DNA of 32,275 nt from positions 163,604-195,878 of the forward strand of contig NZ_GL890777.1 in the NCBI RefSeq assembly GCF_000211415.1. Direction: 5' to 3'. Under the pieces are notes generated by a model that was given only the letters and a program-made list of their open reading frames with translations, did not search any database and was not told the DNA's origin. The translations under genes were made by a program, and so were the position numbers. Of this stretch, positions 13,294 to 22,820 are shown piece by piece (position 1 is the first letter of the stretch; each line of letters starts with the position of its first letter). This DNA is from Enterobacter mori LMG 25706 (GTDB taxonomy: Bacteria > Pseudomonadota > Gammaproteobacteria > Enterobacterales > Enterobacteriaceae).

Positions 13294-14460
13294 TTAGAAC
13301 TGGTAGGTCATGCCTACGCCAACGATGTCGTCGGTCGCGATGCCGTTGTCGTTGTAGAACGCGTCATCTTCGTCCAGCAGGTTGATTTTATAATCAACAT
13401 AAGCGGAGAAGTTTTTGTTGAAGGTGTAGGTCATGCCCAGGTCGATGTAGTTAACCAGATCCTGGTCGACATAATCGTAGCCATTGCCTGGGTGATAGTC
13501 GTTGCCACCCAGATCGACGCCCTTAGAGTATACCCATGCCAGGGAAGGACGCAGGCCGAAGTCGAACTGATACTGTGCTACGGCTTCAAAGTTCTGAGTT
13601 TTGTTGGCGATGCCGTCGTTGCCGTAAGGCGTCATGTTACGGGTTTCGGCATACATCATCGCCAGGTAAACATCGTTAGCATCGTATTTCGCGCCGATGG
13701 TCCAGGCTTCCGCACGTTCGCCGCCAGCATATTTGCTGAAGCGATTGTAACTGCCTGCGCCATAAGCAACCTGCTCGTTGGTGCGGTCAGAAGAAGAGTA
13801 CGCGGCACCCAGGCTCAGACCAAAGTCGAAATCATAGGAAGTGGACATGCCGAAACCGTCACCGTTCTGGAAACGTACGTTGTCATGACCGTTCTTAGTG
13901 CCTTCCTGATCTTCGTTGGCGTTTGAACCTTCATTCGCGCCCTGATACTGCAGCGCAAAATTCAGACCGTCAACCAGGCCGAAGAAACCTGAATTACGGT
14001 AGGTTGCCAGACCGTTAGCACGGCCATTCATAAAGTTGTCGGTCCAGGTGTAGGAACCACCGCCGAATACCGGCAGCATATCGGTCCAGGCTTCGACGTC
14101 ATACACGACGCCGTAATTACGGCCGTAATCAAATGAACCGAATTCAGCATATTTCAGGCCAGCGTACGCCAGACGGTTAAATGATTTATCACCAGCGCCT
14201 TCGGTATCGTTAGCGTAGGTTTTATATTCCCACTGACCATAACCCGTCAGGTCGTTGGTAATCTGGGTTTCACCTTTGAAACCCACCTGCACATAGGTTT
14301 CATCGCCGTCGTCGCCAGCGTTGTCAGAGAAGGTATGACGCGCATCAACTTTACCGTACAGGTCGACTTTGTTGCCGTCTTTGTTGTACATCTCAGCTGC
14401 ATTTGCTGCGCCAGCCATTAATAATGCGGGTACAAGAATTGCCAGAACTTTTCTTTTCAT
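13294..14460 (-). CDS. OmpC/OmpF-family outer-membrane porin (position of OmpS1/YedS)
   Basis: 388 residues: a 21-residue signal peptide ending AGAANA, then a 16-stranded porin starting [16 protein letters not shown] and ending with the outer-membrane signature ...GVGMTYQF. Diffusion channel for small hydrophilic solutes. Location next to yedJ matches Salmonella ompS1 and the E. coli pseudogene yedS, so it is probably the quiescent OmpS1-type porin rather than the main OmpC or OmpF; sequence alone does not settle this. In the constriction loop L3 the usual PEFGGD reads PVFGGG (mature residues 109-114), and the barrel arginine of the MRLGF segment is Gln (YVQVGF), so the pore eyelet has lost one acidic and one basic charge. 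The 285-bp AT-rich upstream region fits H-NS silencing, known for ompS1. Confidence 0.93.
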   Translation of the reverse strand: MKRKVLAILVPALLMAGAANAAEMYNKDGNKVDLYGKVDARHTFSDNAGDDGDETYVQVGFKGETQITNDLTGYGQWEYKTYANDTEGAGDKSFNRLAYAGLKYAEFGSFDYGRNYGVVYDVEAWTDMLPVFGGGSYTWTDNFMNGRANGLATYRNSGFFGLVDGLNFALQYQGANEGSNANEDQEGTKNGHDNVRFQNGDGFGMSTSYDFDFGLSLGAAYSSSDRTNEQVAYGAGSYNRFSKYAGGERAEAWTIGAKYDANDVYLAMMYAETRNMTPYGNDGIANKTQNFEAVAQYQFDFGLRPSLAWVYSKGVDLGGNDYHPGNGYDYVDQDLVNYIDLGMTYTFNKNFSAYVDYKINLLDEDDAFYNDNGIATDDIVGVGMTYQF

Positions 14461-14745
14461 TATATATTCCCTTTAAAGATAATTTATATGAATATATGTA
14501 ATCACCCTCCGTAATTACGTGTTTGATACTATTCTATGGCCAGGTAATTTGGTTCAAAAATAAATGTAATTAAATTAGTAAAAATATTGCAAAATATTTC
14601 TTTTAATCTCTTTATTTTTCATGTGAATTAATATATTGAAAATATATGGGGTAATTATTATTAAGTATTTCGTGTGTCTATTTTTTAATTGATTTAATTT
14701 GGCTATGTTATAATTCACTCTCAATTTTGGTAACAGGAAAGAAAG
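14461..14745. other. AT-rich divergent region between the porin gene and yedJ
   Basis: 285 bp with no credible gene. It is strongly AT-rich with many A and T tracts, which suits H-NS binding in front of an OmpS1-type porin. The yedJ promoter is at its right end. I could not identify OmpR boxes with confidence. Confidence 0.55.
14706..14714 (+). promoter_or_regulatory. yedJ promoter, extended -10
   Basis: TG-T-TATAAT is a perfect -10 (14709-14714) with the extended TGn. The -35 region is weak (TTAATT), as is common with extended -10 promoters. The predicted start near 14720 leaves a leader of about 25 nt with GGAAAG before the yedJ ATG. Confidence 0.6.
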
Positions 14746-15447
14746 ATGGAACTCACTCAATGGCAACAGCGCTTCGAATCCTGGCTTGATCAACATCACG
14801 CTACCGACGACGCTGCGCATGATATTTCACACTTTCGTCGCGTCTGGATGACGGCGCAGAAAATCATGCCTCATCACCACGCTGACCCGCTGGTGGTAAT
14901 GACTGCCTGCTACTTTCACGACATTGTCAGCCTGCCGAAAAATCATCCCGAACGCAGCCAGTCCTCACGGCTGGCGGCGCGTAAAACGCGTGATATTTTG
15001 CAGCGCGATTTCCCGGATTTTCCGCCAGAGAGGTATGCCGCGGTTGAACACGCCATTGAAGCGCACAGCTTCAGCGCCGGGATTGCGCCACAAAGTCCCG
15101 AGGCAAAAATAGTCCAGGATGCCGACCGGCTGGAAGCCTTAGGCGCTATTGGTCTGGCGCGCGTTTTTGCCGTATCCGGTGCACTGGGTGTCGCACTGTT
15201 TGATGCGCGCGATCCGTTTGCGGATTCCCGTGATGTAGACGACAAAGCCTTCGCCCTCGATCACTTCCAGACGAAGCTGCTGCGCCTGCCTGAGACGATG
15301 CAAACCGAAGTGGGGCGTGAGCTTGCCCGACATAACGCCGATTTTCTGATCCAGTTTATGGCGAAACTGAGCGCTGAACTGCAGGGCGACTGCCTGGGGC
15401 TGGATGGCCAGGTATTGAGCCGCTTCCGTCGGAGTGTGAGCCGGTAA
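14746..15447 (+). CDS. yedJ: HD-domain phosphohydrolase YedJ
   Basis: 233 residues, close to E. coli YedJ (231). The metal-binding HD signature is visible: H25-D26-x-x-H29 near the N-terminus, the central H58-D59 in [16 protein letters not shown], and a later D in [13 protein letters not shown]. Proteins of this family hydrolyse phosphomonoesters or nucleotides with a divalent metal; the cellular substrate of YedJ is not established. GGAAAG precedes the ATG. It is the first gene of the yedJ-dcm-vsr group, with dcm starting 43 bp after its stop. Confidence 0.93.
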   Translation: MELTQWQQRFESWLDQHHATDDAAHDISHFRRVWMTAQKIMPHHHADPLVVMTACYFHDIVSLPKNHPERSQSSRLAARKTRDILQRDFPDFPPERYAAVEHAIEAHSFSAGIAPQSPEAKIVQDADRLEALGAIGLARVFAVSGALGVALFDARDPFADSRDVDDKAFALDHFQTKLLRLPETMQTEVGRELARHNADFLIQFMAKLSAELQGDCLGLDGQVLSRFRRSVSR

Positions 15448-15490
15448 ACTGTGGTAATCTGTCTCCAGTCTTTATTGCCCGGTTAAGAGA

Positions 15491-16924
15491 ATGCAGGAAA
15501 TACGATCAGTGATTGAGCCCGCGCCAGCGCAGGCTGAGAAATCAACGGCAGCCGTGCAGGCATTACTGCGGCAGCTGCTGGATATCTATGATGTTAAAAC
15601 CCTTGCCAACCAGCTGGTGGCCCATGGCGAGAGTCACTGGAGCCCGGCAATACTCAAAAGACTGCTGATAAGCGACAGGGCAGGGCACCGCATGAGCGAC
15701 GGCGAGTTCCGTTACCTGCAAAATCTGCTGCCGCGTCCTCCCGCCGCGCATCCAGACTATGCGTTCCGCTTTATCGATCTGTTCGCCGGTATTGGCGGCA
15801 TCCGCCACGGTTTTGAAGCCATTGGCGGGCAGTGTGTGTTTACCAGCGAGTGGAATAAACACGCGGTGCGTACCTATAAGGCCAACTGGTATTGCGACCC
15901 TGATGAACACCATTTCAACGCTGACATCCGCGATGTGACCCTGACCCACAAAAGCGGCGTCAGCGACGAAGAGGCCGCAGAGCATATTCGGCAAACCGTG
16001 CCTGAGCACGACGTACTACTGGCGGGCTTCCCGTGCCAGCCTTTTTCGCTCGCCGGGGTGTCGAAAAAAAATGCCCTGGGGCGCGCCCACGGGTTTGCCT
16101 GTGATACGCAGGGCACGCTGTTTTTTGACGTGGTCCGCATTATAGATGCCCGCCGACCGGCCATATTTGTGCTGGAAAACGTTAAAAACTTAAAAAGCCA
16201 TGATGGCGGGAAAACCTTCCGCATCATTATGCAAACGCTGGATGAACTGGGCTACGACGTGGCCGATGCGCAGGACATGGGCGCAGATGATCCGAAAATC
16301 ATCGACGGTAAATATTTCCTGCCGCAGCATCGCGAACGTATCGTGCTTGTAGGTTTCCGCCGGGACCTCAATCTGAAAGGCGATTTCACCCTGCGGGATA
16401 TCCCGTCGCTGTATCCGGCGCGCCGACCGAGCGTGGCCGATCTGCTGGAGCCCGCCGTTGACGCCAAATTTATCCTGACGCCGGTACTGTGGAAATACCT
16501 CTACCGCTATGCCAAAAAGCACCAGGCCAAAGGCAATGGGTTCGGTTTTGGCATGGTGAACCCAACGAATCCAGACAGCGTGACCCGCACCTTGTCGGCG
16601 CGTTATTACAAAGATGGCGCAGAGATCCTCATCGACAGAGGCTGGGATAAAGCGCTGGGCGAAATAGACTTTGACGATCCGCAGAACCAGCGCCATCGCC
16701 CACGTCGCTTAACCCCGCGTGAGTGTGCGCGGCTGATGGGGTTTGAGTCGCCGCAGGGCTACAGTTTCCGTATTCCGGTGTCAGACACCCAGGCTTACCG
16801 TCAGTTTGGTAACTCGGTGGTCGTGCCCGCGTTTGCGGCGGTGGCGAAACTGCTGGCCTCACGCATTAAACAGGCTGTGGCGCTGCGTCAGAGCGAGACC
16901 GTCAATGACGGACGTACACAATAA
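15491..16924 (+). CDS. dcm: DNA (cytosine-5) methyltransferase Dcm
   Basis: Methylates the inner cytosine of CCWGG. 477 residues (E. coli Dcm 472, with a slightly longer N-terminal arm here). C5-methyltransferase motifs in order: [17 protein letters not shown] (94-109), [13 protein letters not shown] with catalytic C182, [25 protein letters not shown], and IX-X ending [19 protein letters not shown]. The target-recognition region lies between VIII and IX. The start is the ATG at 15491 after AAGAGA. Its last 20 bases contain the start of vsr in another frame, as in E. coli, tying methylation to repair of the T:G mismatches it causes. Confidence 0.97.
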   Translation: MQEIRSVIEPAPAQAEKSTAAVQALLRQLLDIYDVKTLANQLVAHGESHWSPAILKRLLISDRAGHRMSDGEFRYLQNLLPRPPAAHPDYAFRFIDLFAGIGGIRHGFEAIGGQCVFTSEWNKHAVRTYKANWYCDPDEHHFNADIRDVTLTHKSGVSDEEAAEHIRQTVPEHDVLLAGFPCQPFSLAGVSKKNALGRAHGFACDTQGTLFFDVVRIIDARRPAIFVLENVKNLKSHDGGKTFRIIMQTLDELGYDVADAQDMGADDPKIIDGKYFLPQHRERIVLVGFRRDLNLKGDFTLRDIPSLYPARRPSVADLLEPAVDAKFILTPVLWKYLYRYAKKHQAKGNGFGFGMVNPTNPDSVTRTLSARYYKDGAEILIDRGWDKALGEIDFDDPQNQRHRPRRLTPRECARLMGFESPQGYSFRIPVSDTQAYRQFGNSVVVPAFAAVAKLLASRIKQAVALRQSETVNDGRTQ

Positions 16925-17387
16925 AGCGACGCGCAGTAAAAACATGCGTGCCATCGGCACGCGTGATACCGCCATCGAAAAACGGCTGGCGGAATTACTG
17001 ACGCAGGCCGGTTTTGATTTTCGCGTTCAGGATGCCTCGCTCGCCGGGCGTCCCGATTTCATCCTCGACGCATATCAGTGCATTATCTTTACCCACGGCT
17101 GTTTCTGGCACCATCACAACTGCTACCTGTTCAAGGTTCCCGCCACGCGAACCGATTTCTGGCTGGAGAAGATAGGCAAGAATGTAGAGCGGGATAAACG
17201 CGATATTGCGACGCTGCTTTCTCAGGGCTGGCGGGTATTAGTCGTGTGGGAGTGCGCCCTGCGCGGTAGGCTAAAACTGAGCGATCTGGACCTGACAGAG
17301 CGGCTGGAAGAGTGGATCTGCGGCGGCGCGGAGGCCGCGCAGATCGATACGCAGGGGATTAAGGTTTCTCCACCTCGCCCGGCGTGA
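16905..17387 (+). CDS. vsr: Very short patch repair endonuclease Vsr
   Basis: Nicks next to the T of T:G mismatches that arise by deamination of Dcm-methylated cytosine. 160 residues (E. coli 156). It starts at the ATG 16905, 20 bp inside dcm, giving [20 protein letters not shown] at the N-terminus. Catalytic and metal residues keep E. coli numbers: D51 (GRPDF), T63 and H64 (FTHG), H69 in FWHHHNC, and the zinc ligands around them. The C-terminal tail differs from E. coli and runs 29 bp into the 3' end of the opposing yedA gene. Confidence 0.97.
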   Translation: MTDVHNKATRSKNMRAIGTRDTAIEKRLAELLTQAGFDFRVQDASLAGRPDFILDAYQCIIFTHGCFWHHHNCYLFKVPATRTDFWLEKIGKNVERDKRDIATLLSQGWRVLVVWECALRGRLKLSDLDLTERLEEWICGGAEAAQIDTQGIKVSPPRPA

Positions 17388-18273
17388 CGACCGCTTTCGC
17401 AGGCAGCAAATATTTGCCCAATGTTACCAGCACCACCGCAAAAACAATCACACCCAGCGCCAGCCATTCAACCGTCGATAACACTTCTCCTGCAAAACCG
17501 GTACCGAGTAGGACGGCGACCACCGGGTTCACGTAGGCGTAGCTGGCGGCGCCGGCCGGGGAGACATTGCGGATCAGGAACATATAGGCGTTAATGGCAA
17601 TAATGGAGCCAAAGAGCGCAAGATACCCCACGGCCAGGAAGCCAGACAGGTCCGGCATCGTTGTCAGCTTCTCACCCATCAGTGTCGAGGCAATCAGCAG
17701 TACGATACCCGCTGCAAGCATCTCAATCGCGCCTGCCATCATGCCGGAAGGCAGTTCAATCCGCGAACCGTAGACGGAGCCAAACGCCCAGCTCATGGAG
17801 CCGACCATGATCAGCAGCGCACCCCATGGGTTTCCGCTCAGATTGCCACCGCTGTTGAGCAGGATGATCCCCGCCAGCCCGATGCCGATCCCCAGCCATT
17901 CCAGCTTGCGGGTGCGGATACCGAACAGGCGGCTAAAGCAGAGGGTAAACAGCGGGACGGTGGCGACCACCACGGCGGCGATCCCGGACGGTACATTCTG
18001 GTGCTCCGCCACGGTCACGGCACCATTCCCAACGGCCAGCAACAGAAAGCCAATCAGTGCCGCGTTGAGCAGCGGGCGGAGTGGGGGAAGCTTGTGGCCG
18101 CGCAGCAGCAAAAACGTTATCAACAATACGCCCGCAGAGAAGAAGCGGATCCCTGCCATCATCAACGGGGGCCAGCTTTCCACACCGATTCGAATGACAA
18201 AATAGGTGGATCCCCAGATGATATACAGCGAAAAAAGTGCTCCAATGAGCGGTAATAGTTGCCGGAAACGCAT
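17359..18273 (-). CDS. yedA: EamA/DMT-family inner-membrane transporter YedA
   Basis: 304 residues (E. coli YedA 306) with ten hydrophobic segments in two EamA repeats, about residues 10-140 and 150-290. Typical stretches are LYIIWGSTYFVIRIGVESWP at the start and YVNPVVAVLLGTGFAGE in the second repeat. The family exports amino acids and other metabolites; YedA's own substrate is not settled. It converges on vsr with a 29-bp overlap and is divergent from yedI, 178 bp away. Confidence 0.94.
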   Translation of the reverse strand: MRFRQLLPLIGALFSLYIIWGSTYFVIRIGVESWPPLMMAGIRFFSAGVLLITFLLLRGHKLPPLRPLLNAALIGFLLLAVGNGAVTVAEHQNVPSGIAAVVVATVPLFTLCFSRLFGIRTRKLEWLGIGIGLAGIILLNSGGNLSGNPWGALLIMVGSMSWAFGSVYGSRIELPSGMMAGAIEMLAAGIVLLIASTLMGEKLTTMPDLSGFLAVGYLALFGSIIAINAYMFLIRNVSPAGAASYAYVNPVVAVLLGTGFAGEVLSTVEWLALGVIVFAVVLVTLGKYLLPAKAVVTPGEVEKP

Positions 18274-18451
18274 AGTCCCTCACGTCGAAATAAAAAGTTC
18301 GCTCATAGTAAACGCCAAAACTATCGGCCTGGCGAGTGCTTTAATTGTGGTCTGGATGTGAATTTTTTGTTGACGTCAGGTGCCTGTTTCCGGGTGTCCG
18401 GTTTTGTTCCATACTATTCACTTAATTAGCAAAAAAAGAAGGATAGAGATT

Positions 18452-19363
18452 TTGGCAGGAAGTAGCTTATTAACATTACTGGACGACATTGCCACCTTGC
18501 TGGATGACATTTCGGTCATGGGAAAACTGGCGGCCAAAAAGACCGCCGGTGTACTGGGGGATGATTTATCGCTGAACGCGCAGCAGGTCACCGGCGTAAA
18601 GGCTAACCGGGAGTTGCCGGTGGTATGGAGCGTGGCGAAGGGGTCCTTTATCAATAAGGTGATCCTCGTTCCGCTCGCGTTGTTGATCAGCGCCTTTATC
18701 CCCTGGGCCATCACGCCACTGCTGATGATTGGCGGCGCGTTTTTGTGCTTCGAGGGGGTCGAGAAAGTCCTGCACTCTTTTGCCTCGCGTAAGGAGAGCG
18801 ACACGCCAGAGGTGCGCCAGCAGCGGCTGGAAGCCCTGGCCGCTCAGGATCCTTTGGCGTTCGAACGTGATAAGGTGAAAGGGGCCGTCCGCACTGACTT
18901 TATTCTCTCGGCCGAAATCGTGGCGATTACGCTGGGGATTGTGTCAGAAGCACCGCTGGTCAATCAGGTTATGGTGCTTTCCGGCATTGCGATTCTGGTG
19001 ACCGTGGGCGTTTACGGCCTGGTGGGGCTTATCGTCAAGCTGGATGATATCGGCTACTGGCTGGAGGAGAAATCGAGCGCGGTAGCACGCGGTATCGGTA
19101 AAAGCCTGCTGACGCTGGCCCCCTGGCTGATGAAAAGTTTGTCGGTCGTGGGTACGCTGGCCATGTTCCTCGTCGGCGGCGGGATTGTCGTGCACGGTAT
19201 TGCGCCGCTGCACCATGCGATTGAGCATTTTGCCTCGGCGCAGGGGGCGGTTGTCGCCGCTATTTTGCCGACGCTGTTGAATCTGGTGCTGGGCTTTATC
19301 ATTGGCGCTATCGTGGTCGCTGCCGTAAAAGCAGTCGAAAAAATGCGTGGAGCCTCGCACTAA
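18452..19363 (+). CDS. yedI: DUF808 inner-membrane protein YedI (TTG start)
   Basis: 303 residues, near-identical in layout to E. coli YedI (305). The family match begins (M)[18 protein letters not shown], which places the start at the TTG codon 18452; AAGGA lies about 9 bases upstream. An ATG 24 codons earlier in frame would add sequence not found in the family. Several hydrophobic segments: about 75-105, 150-205, 225-255, 265-290. Function is unknown. No terminator is visible between it and yodC. Confidence 0.9.
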   Translation: MAGSSLLTLLDDIATLLDDISVMGKLAAKKTAGVLGDDLSLNAQQVTGVKANRELPVVWSVAKGSFINKVILVPLALLISAFIPWAITPLLMIGGAFLCFEGVEKVLHSFASRKESDTPEVRQQRLEALAAQDPLAFERDKVKGAVRTDFILSAEIVAITLGIVSEAPLVNQVMVLSGIAILVTVGVYGLVGLIVKLDDIGYWLEEKSSAVARGIGKSLLTLAPWLMKSLSVVGTLAMFLVGGGIVVHGIAPLHHAIEHFASAQGAVVAAILPTLLNLVLGFIIGAIVVAAVKAVEKMRGASH

Positions 19364-19441
19364 TTGCTACCCGAACAGGGATGCAAAAAGGCCATTCCTC
19401 GTCTAAATTGAAAAAGTTTCACCCTGATACAGGAGGCGGGT

Positions 19442-19624
19442 ATGGTCTTTTTGGTCAGTGATGAAGTTAAGCCAAAGAACGGTGGTCCGCGTATGATTGT
19501 CACAGGTTATTCCAGTGGTATGGTGGAGTGCCGGTGGCATGATGGTTATGGCATCAAGCGGGAAGCGTTTCGTGAAGACGAGCTTCAGCCGGGGGACGGA
19601 CGGCAACATCGCGAGAAGGCTTAA
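19442..19624 (+). CDS. yodC: Small DUF2158 protein YodC
   Basis: 60 residues, the same length as E. coli YodC and recognisable by VSDEVKPKNGGPRMIVTGYS and MVECRWHDGYGIKREAF. It has the look of a small single beta-barrel-like domain. AGGAGG just before the ATG is a strong ribosome-binding site. Function unknown. A tight terminator follows 8 bases after the stop. Confidence 0.92.
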   Translation: MVFLVSDEVKPKNGGPRMIVTGYSSGMVECRWHDGYGIKREAFREDELQPGDGRQHREKA

Positions 19625-19632
19625 TCACTCTA

Positions 19633-19656
19633 ACGCCCGGTTCGCCGGGCGTTTTT
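19633..19656 (+). terminator. Intrinsic terminator after yodC with UUCG loop
   Basis: Perfect 8-bp stem ACGCCCGG / CCGGGCGT closed by a TTCG tetraloop, followed by five T. The ribosome-binding site of dgcQ begins only about 12 bases later. Confidence 0.92.
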
Positions 19657-19678
19657 ATGTGACATTCAGGGAGTGTGT

Positions 19679-21379
19679 GTGCAGCGCGATACCTATGTTG
19701 TAAAACGATCTCTTCAGCAATGGCTGCATCAGCGTAGCAATCCCGGCCTGATTGTTAATCTCTGTTTTATTATTGTCCTGGTCTTTTCCACGCTCCTCAC
19801 CTGGCGTGAAGTGGTGGTACTGGAAGATGCCTATATCTCCAGCCAGCGTAACCATCTGGAAACGGTCGCAAATGGCCTGGACAGGCAGTTGCAGTACAAC
19901 GTCGATAAACTGCTTTTCTTCCGTCACAGCATGCGCGATGCGCTGCAAACACCGCTGGCATTCGGTGTGCTGCACAATGCGGTGACGCGTTTTAATACCC
20001 TGCGGAACACCACAAACTGGCAAATCGAGGTGGACGAAAATCGCACGTTACCCATCAGTGGGGTGTCCGATGCGTTCGTTGAAAAAACCACGCTGCTCAA
20101 CCGTGATAACGATCGCCTGGCAAACGAACTCTCTGCTGCCCTCGAAGTCGGGTACCTCCTGCGTCTGGCGTCATCGCACAGCAGTAACGTGGAGCGGGTG
20201 CTGTATGTTTCCCGCGCAGGGTTCTTTATCGCGACTGATACGCCTGCACAACCGAGAGATATTTCTCCCCGCTATTATCAGCTGGTCACGCAGCCCTGGT
20301 TTTCACAGCAGTCTGAGCGTGAAAACCGCGCACGTGCCGTTCGCTGGTTTATTTCGCCTCCGTCGTCTTCTATCGGGAACAAGCGGCTTATTACCGCCAG
20401 CGTGCCGATCTATTACGACCATTTCTGGTATGGCGTGGTGGCGATGGATATCAGCGTTGACACGATGAAACAGCTGCTGGTGGAGGCCATGGACAACCAT
20501 TCAGAAGGCGAATACCAGCTTTACGACACGCGCCTCAATATGATTGCGACCTCAGAATCACCCGAAAGCACGGTCAACCACTTCGATGCAAGCGAGCTGG
20601 CGCAGATAGCTCACGCTATCGAGTCCGACACGGAGGGGGGGATTCGTCTGGGTAGCCGTTTTATCAGTTGGGAACGGCTCGATCATTTTGAAGGCGTTGT
20701 CCTGCGCGTGCATACGCTACATGAAGGGGTTCGCGGGGACTTCGGCAGCATCAGTATTGTGCTGGCGCTACTCTGGGCGCTCTTCACCGCCATGCTGCTG
20801 ATCTCCTGGCTCGTGATCCGGCGCATGGTCAGCAATATGTATACGCTTCAACACTCGCTTCAGTGGCAGGCCTGGCACGATCCGCTGACCCGCCTGAATA
20901 ATCGCGGGGCGCTGTTTGAACGGGCGAATGCCCTTGCGAAGCAATGCCAGCAGCAGTCCCTGCCGTTTTCTGTTATCCAGATCGATCTGGACCATTTCAA
21001 GGGGATCAATGACCGCTTCGGGCATCAGGCTGGGGATAAAGTGTTGTCGCACGCCGGAGGATTGATTGCGAGTGCGCTGCGCGCCAATGAGGTGGGCGGC
21101 CGTGTGGGTGGCGAGGAGTTCTGTGTCGTGCTCCCTGGCCTGACGCTTGAGGAAGCGGCAAATGTTGCTGAGCGGATCCGCGCACGGATCGACAGCAAAG
21201 AGATTCTGGTTAAGAAGAGCGTCACTCTGCGCATCAGTGCCTCACTGGGCGTCAGCAGCGCGCAGGAGACGGGTAACTATAATTTTGAGCAGCTGCAGTC
21301 CATTGCCGATGCGCGGTTGTATGAGGCAAAGCAGGGGGGACGCAACTGCGTCGTCTGGCGCGATCACACCAAGAAGTGA
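19679..21379 (+). CDS. dgcQ: Diguanylate cyclase DgcQ (YedQ)
   Basis: Makes cyclic di-GMP from two GTP, promoting sessile growth and cellulose or adhesin production. 566 residues (E. coli 564): TM1 about 24-45, a periplasmic sensor of about 310 residues, TM2 around 360-382 ([21 protein letters not shown]), then a GGDEF domain with active-site loop G477-G-E-E-F481. The GTG at 19679 is chosen: AGGGAG is 5 bases before it, and the protein then begins MQ as in E. coli. The inhibitory I-site, RAQD in E. coli as I recall it, reads R468-A-N-E471, so the Asp that binds product is Glu. It starts right behind the yodC terminator, and its 3' end overlaps yedP by 16 bp. Confidence 0.95.
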   Translation: MQRDTYVVKRSLQQWLHQRSNPGLIVNLCFIIVLVFSTLLTWREVVVLEDAYISSQRNHLETVANGLDRQLQYNVDKLLFFRHSMRDALQTPLAFGVLHNAVTRFNTLRNTTNWQIEVDENRTLPISGVSDAFVEKTTLLNRDNDRLANELSAALEVGYLLRLASSHSSNVERVLYVSRAGFFIATDTPAQPRDISPRYYQLVTQPWFSQQSERENRARAVRWFISPPSSSIGNKRLITASVPIYYDHFWYGVVAMDISVDTMKQLLVEAMDNHSEGEYQLYDTRLNMIATSESPESTVNHFDASELAQIAHAIESDTEGGIRLGSRFISWERLDHFEGVVLRVHTLHEGVRGDFGSISIVLALLWALFTAMLLISWLVIRRMVSNMYTLQHSLQWQAWHDPLTRLNNRGALFERANALAKQCQQQSLPFSVIQIDLDHFKGINDRFGHQAGDKVLSHAGGLIASALRANEVGGRVGGEEFCVVLPGLTLEEAANVAERIRARIDSKEILVKKSVTLRISASLGVSSAQETGNYNFEQLQSIADARLYEAKQGGRNCVVWRDHTKK

Positions 21380-22164
21380 TCGAGCCCTTCGCGCCAGCCC
21401 GCGGGACCGGGACGCTGCGTGTGATAAACCCGTTCCGGGCTATCGTTCTGCAGCGTAATGCCCTGGCGGTTAATGCCTTTAACCACCACCGCAAAATCGA
21501 CGCTGTCTAACAGCGGGGCGTCGTTGGGACCATCGCCCAGCCCAAGGGATGTCCACGCAACAGGCTCCTGCAGACAATACTGTTCAGTCACCCATTTTAC
21601 CGCCACATCCTTGCCGCAGCGCGCGTCCAGGACGTGCCAGAATCTCGCCCCCTGTACAAACTGCAGGCCATGCGGTTCCAGCGCCTCTTCAAAGCGCGTC
21701 ATTTGCGCATCGCTGTCGCGCCAGATTAACGTCAGGGACGCTTCATGCCTGCGCGCAAGCAGCGAACGGGAAGGCGTCAGTCCCGTCCATTCACTGATTA
21801 CCCTTTCATTCACATCATCAAAGGTGGTGAATTTAACGTGCGTTTGCAGTCTGAGCTGCTCGATGATGTGACGAATCGTAGGGTGCGACATCCCCGTGAT
21901 GCGCCGGGCAGGGGGATCCCAGCGAACATCAGGCTGAATGACCGCCCCGTTTTCCGCAATGAATGGCAGACCTTCCAGGCCTAACTCCTGCTGGATGTCG
22001 AGCATCTCAGCCGCCGTTTTGCTACTGCAAAGGATAACGGGGACCTGTTTATCCTGTAGCCGCTCCAGCCATGCGGCGGCAGGCTGCCAATCATAGGTAT
22101 GAATATCCAGCAGTGTCCCATCCAGATCGGTGAAAATCAGCAGTGGATTCTGAAGCGAAGGCAT
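21364..22164 (-). CDS. yedP: HAD-superfamily phosphatase YedP (mannosyl-3-phosphoglycerate phosphatase family)
   Basis: 266 residues (E. coli 271). HAD motif I is [10 protein letters not shown] with D13 and D15; motif II lies in PVILCSSKT, motif III/IV in [14 protein letters not shown] with the metal-binding GDGxND. It belongs to the mannosyl-3-phosphoglycerate phosphatase family (COG3769), but enteric bacteria lack a known synthase for that compound, so the true substrate is open. GGAG is 5 bases before the ATG. It converges on dgcQ with a 16-bp overlap. A near-consensus RcsAB box lies 32 bp upstream. Confidence 0.93.
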   Translation of the reverse strand: MPSLQNPLLIFTDLDGTLLDIHTYDWQPAAAWLERLQDKQVPVILCSSKTAAEMLDIQQELGLEGLPFIAENGAVIQPDVRWDPPARRITGMSHPTIRHIIEQLRLQTHVKFTTFDDVNERVISEWTGLTPSRSLLARRHEASLTLIWRDSDAQMTRFEEALEPHGLQFVQGARFWHVLDARCGKDVAVKWVTEQYCLQEPVAWTSLGLGDGPNDAPLLDSVDFAVVVKGINRQGITLQNDSPERVYHTQRPGPAGWREGLDHFLV

Positions 22165-22195
22165 AACGGCTCCTGATGGCTGATGCGCGCTTATC

Positions 22196-22209
22196 TAAGA
22201 TTATTCCTA
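22196..22209 (+). promoter_or_regulatory. RcsAB-box-like sequence between yedP and dsrA
   Basis: TAAGATTATTCCTA differs from the RcsAB consensus TaAGaatatTCctA at one position of fourteen. It is 32 bp before the yedP start and about 160 bp before the dsrA start site. rcsA itself lies 1.5 kb away. Confidence 0.55.
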
Positions 22210-22336
22210 AAAAATGACCGTGCCGGGAGAGCGGTTTGACGGAATCGTTCCTGCGTAACCCACACGCGGCGCATGTTGCTGCTCATAACTAAAATTCACA
22301 TGTATAAAATATTATATTCGCCAGGAGAATATATGC

Positions 22337-22365
22337 TTGTCAGACAAATCCGTTGGGGATAGTGT
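22337..22365 (+). promoter_or_regulatory. dsrA promoter
   Basis: TTGTCA (22337-22342), a 17-bp spacer, then TAGTGT (22360-22365). This predicts a start near 22371, which agrees within a base or two with the 5' end expected from alignment to E. coli DsrA. Confidence 0.65.
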
Positions 22366-22369
22366 TGTT

Positions 22370-22460
22370 TCTACATCAGATTTCCTGGTGTAACGAATTT
22401 TCAAGTGCTTCTTGCATAAGCAAGTTTGATCCCGGCCATCCCCATGACCGGGATTTTTTT
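22370..22460 (+). ncRNA. dsrA: Small regulatory RNA DsrA
   Basis: Hfq-dependent RNA that frees rpoS mRNA for translation and blocks hns. Recognised by the run CAGATTTCCTGGTGTAACGA, identical to E. coli DsrA, then AATTTTC, AAGTGCTTCTTGC and AAGCAAGTTT. Three hairpins: ACATCAG/CTGGTGT (stem I), CTTGC/GCAAG with ATAA loop (stem II; E. coli has TTAA), and the terminator. The T-run of the middle region is shorter than in E. coli and holds a C. Gene order yedP-dsrA-yodD-dsrB-rcsA is as in E. coli. Ends are estimated from the alignment and the terminator. Confidence 0.95.
22429..22460 (+). terminator. dsrA terminator
   Basis: ATCCCGG / CCGGGAT plus CAT / ATG around CCCC, with one C-A mismatch in the stem, followed by seven T. 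It forms stem III of the RNA. It ends 4 bases before the stop codon of the convergent yodD gene. Confidence 0.93.
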
Positions 22461-22464
22461 CATC

Positions 22465-22692
22465 TTACCGATTCGCTTCAGACACGCTGACGTCATGAAT
22501 ATCAAGCTCGAAGGCTTCGGCCAACTCGCGGTAAGTGTGATAGTCCCTTCCGTTCACAATCACTTTGTCTGACTCATCGTCTGCGCGGCGAACGTCGGAC
22601 TCACTGATCTCATTGATAGCGGCCAGCAGGGCATCGACATCCACCTCCACCTCACGCTTGATGGTGTCGCTGTACTCTTTATCGGTCTTCAT
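22465..22692 (-). CDS. yodD: Small stress-induced protein YodD
   Basis: 75 residues, the same length as E. coli YodD, recognisable by KEYSDTIKREVEVDVDALLA and the end AFELDIHDVSVSEANR. Acidic and soluble with no signal peptide. E. coli yodD is induced by peroxide, copper and acid stress; the biochemical role is unknown. The ATG at 22692 has GAGGA upstream; the frame is open further but without support. It is convergent with dsrA. Confidence 0.93.
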   Translation of the reverse strand: MKTDKEYSDTIKREVEVDVDALLAAINEISESDVRRADDESDKVIVNGRDYHTYRELAEAFELDIHDVSVSEANR

Positions 22693-22820
22693 TACGGGGT
22701 CCTCATGCAACCGTGTCCATCCATAAGTATAGACCGCACACAAAAACACCATTCGCGCCGGGGGTCGGTGCCAGTTAATGCGTTTTGTTCTACACTGGCT
22801 CAAAACCACAGGAGGAATGT

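Noticed and set aside
14461..14820. An 81-codon minus-strand frame in the porin-yedJ gap
   Set aside because: Low-complexity AT-rich sequence overlapping the yedJ start, with no ribosome-binding site or family resemblance.
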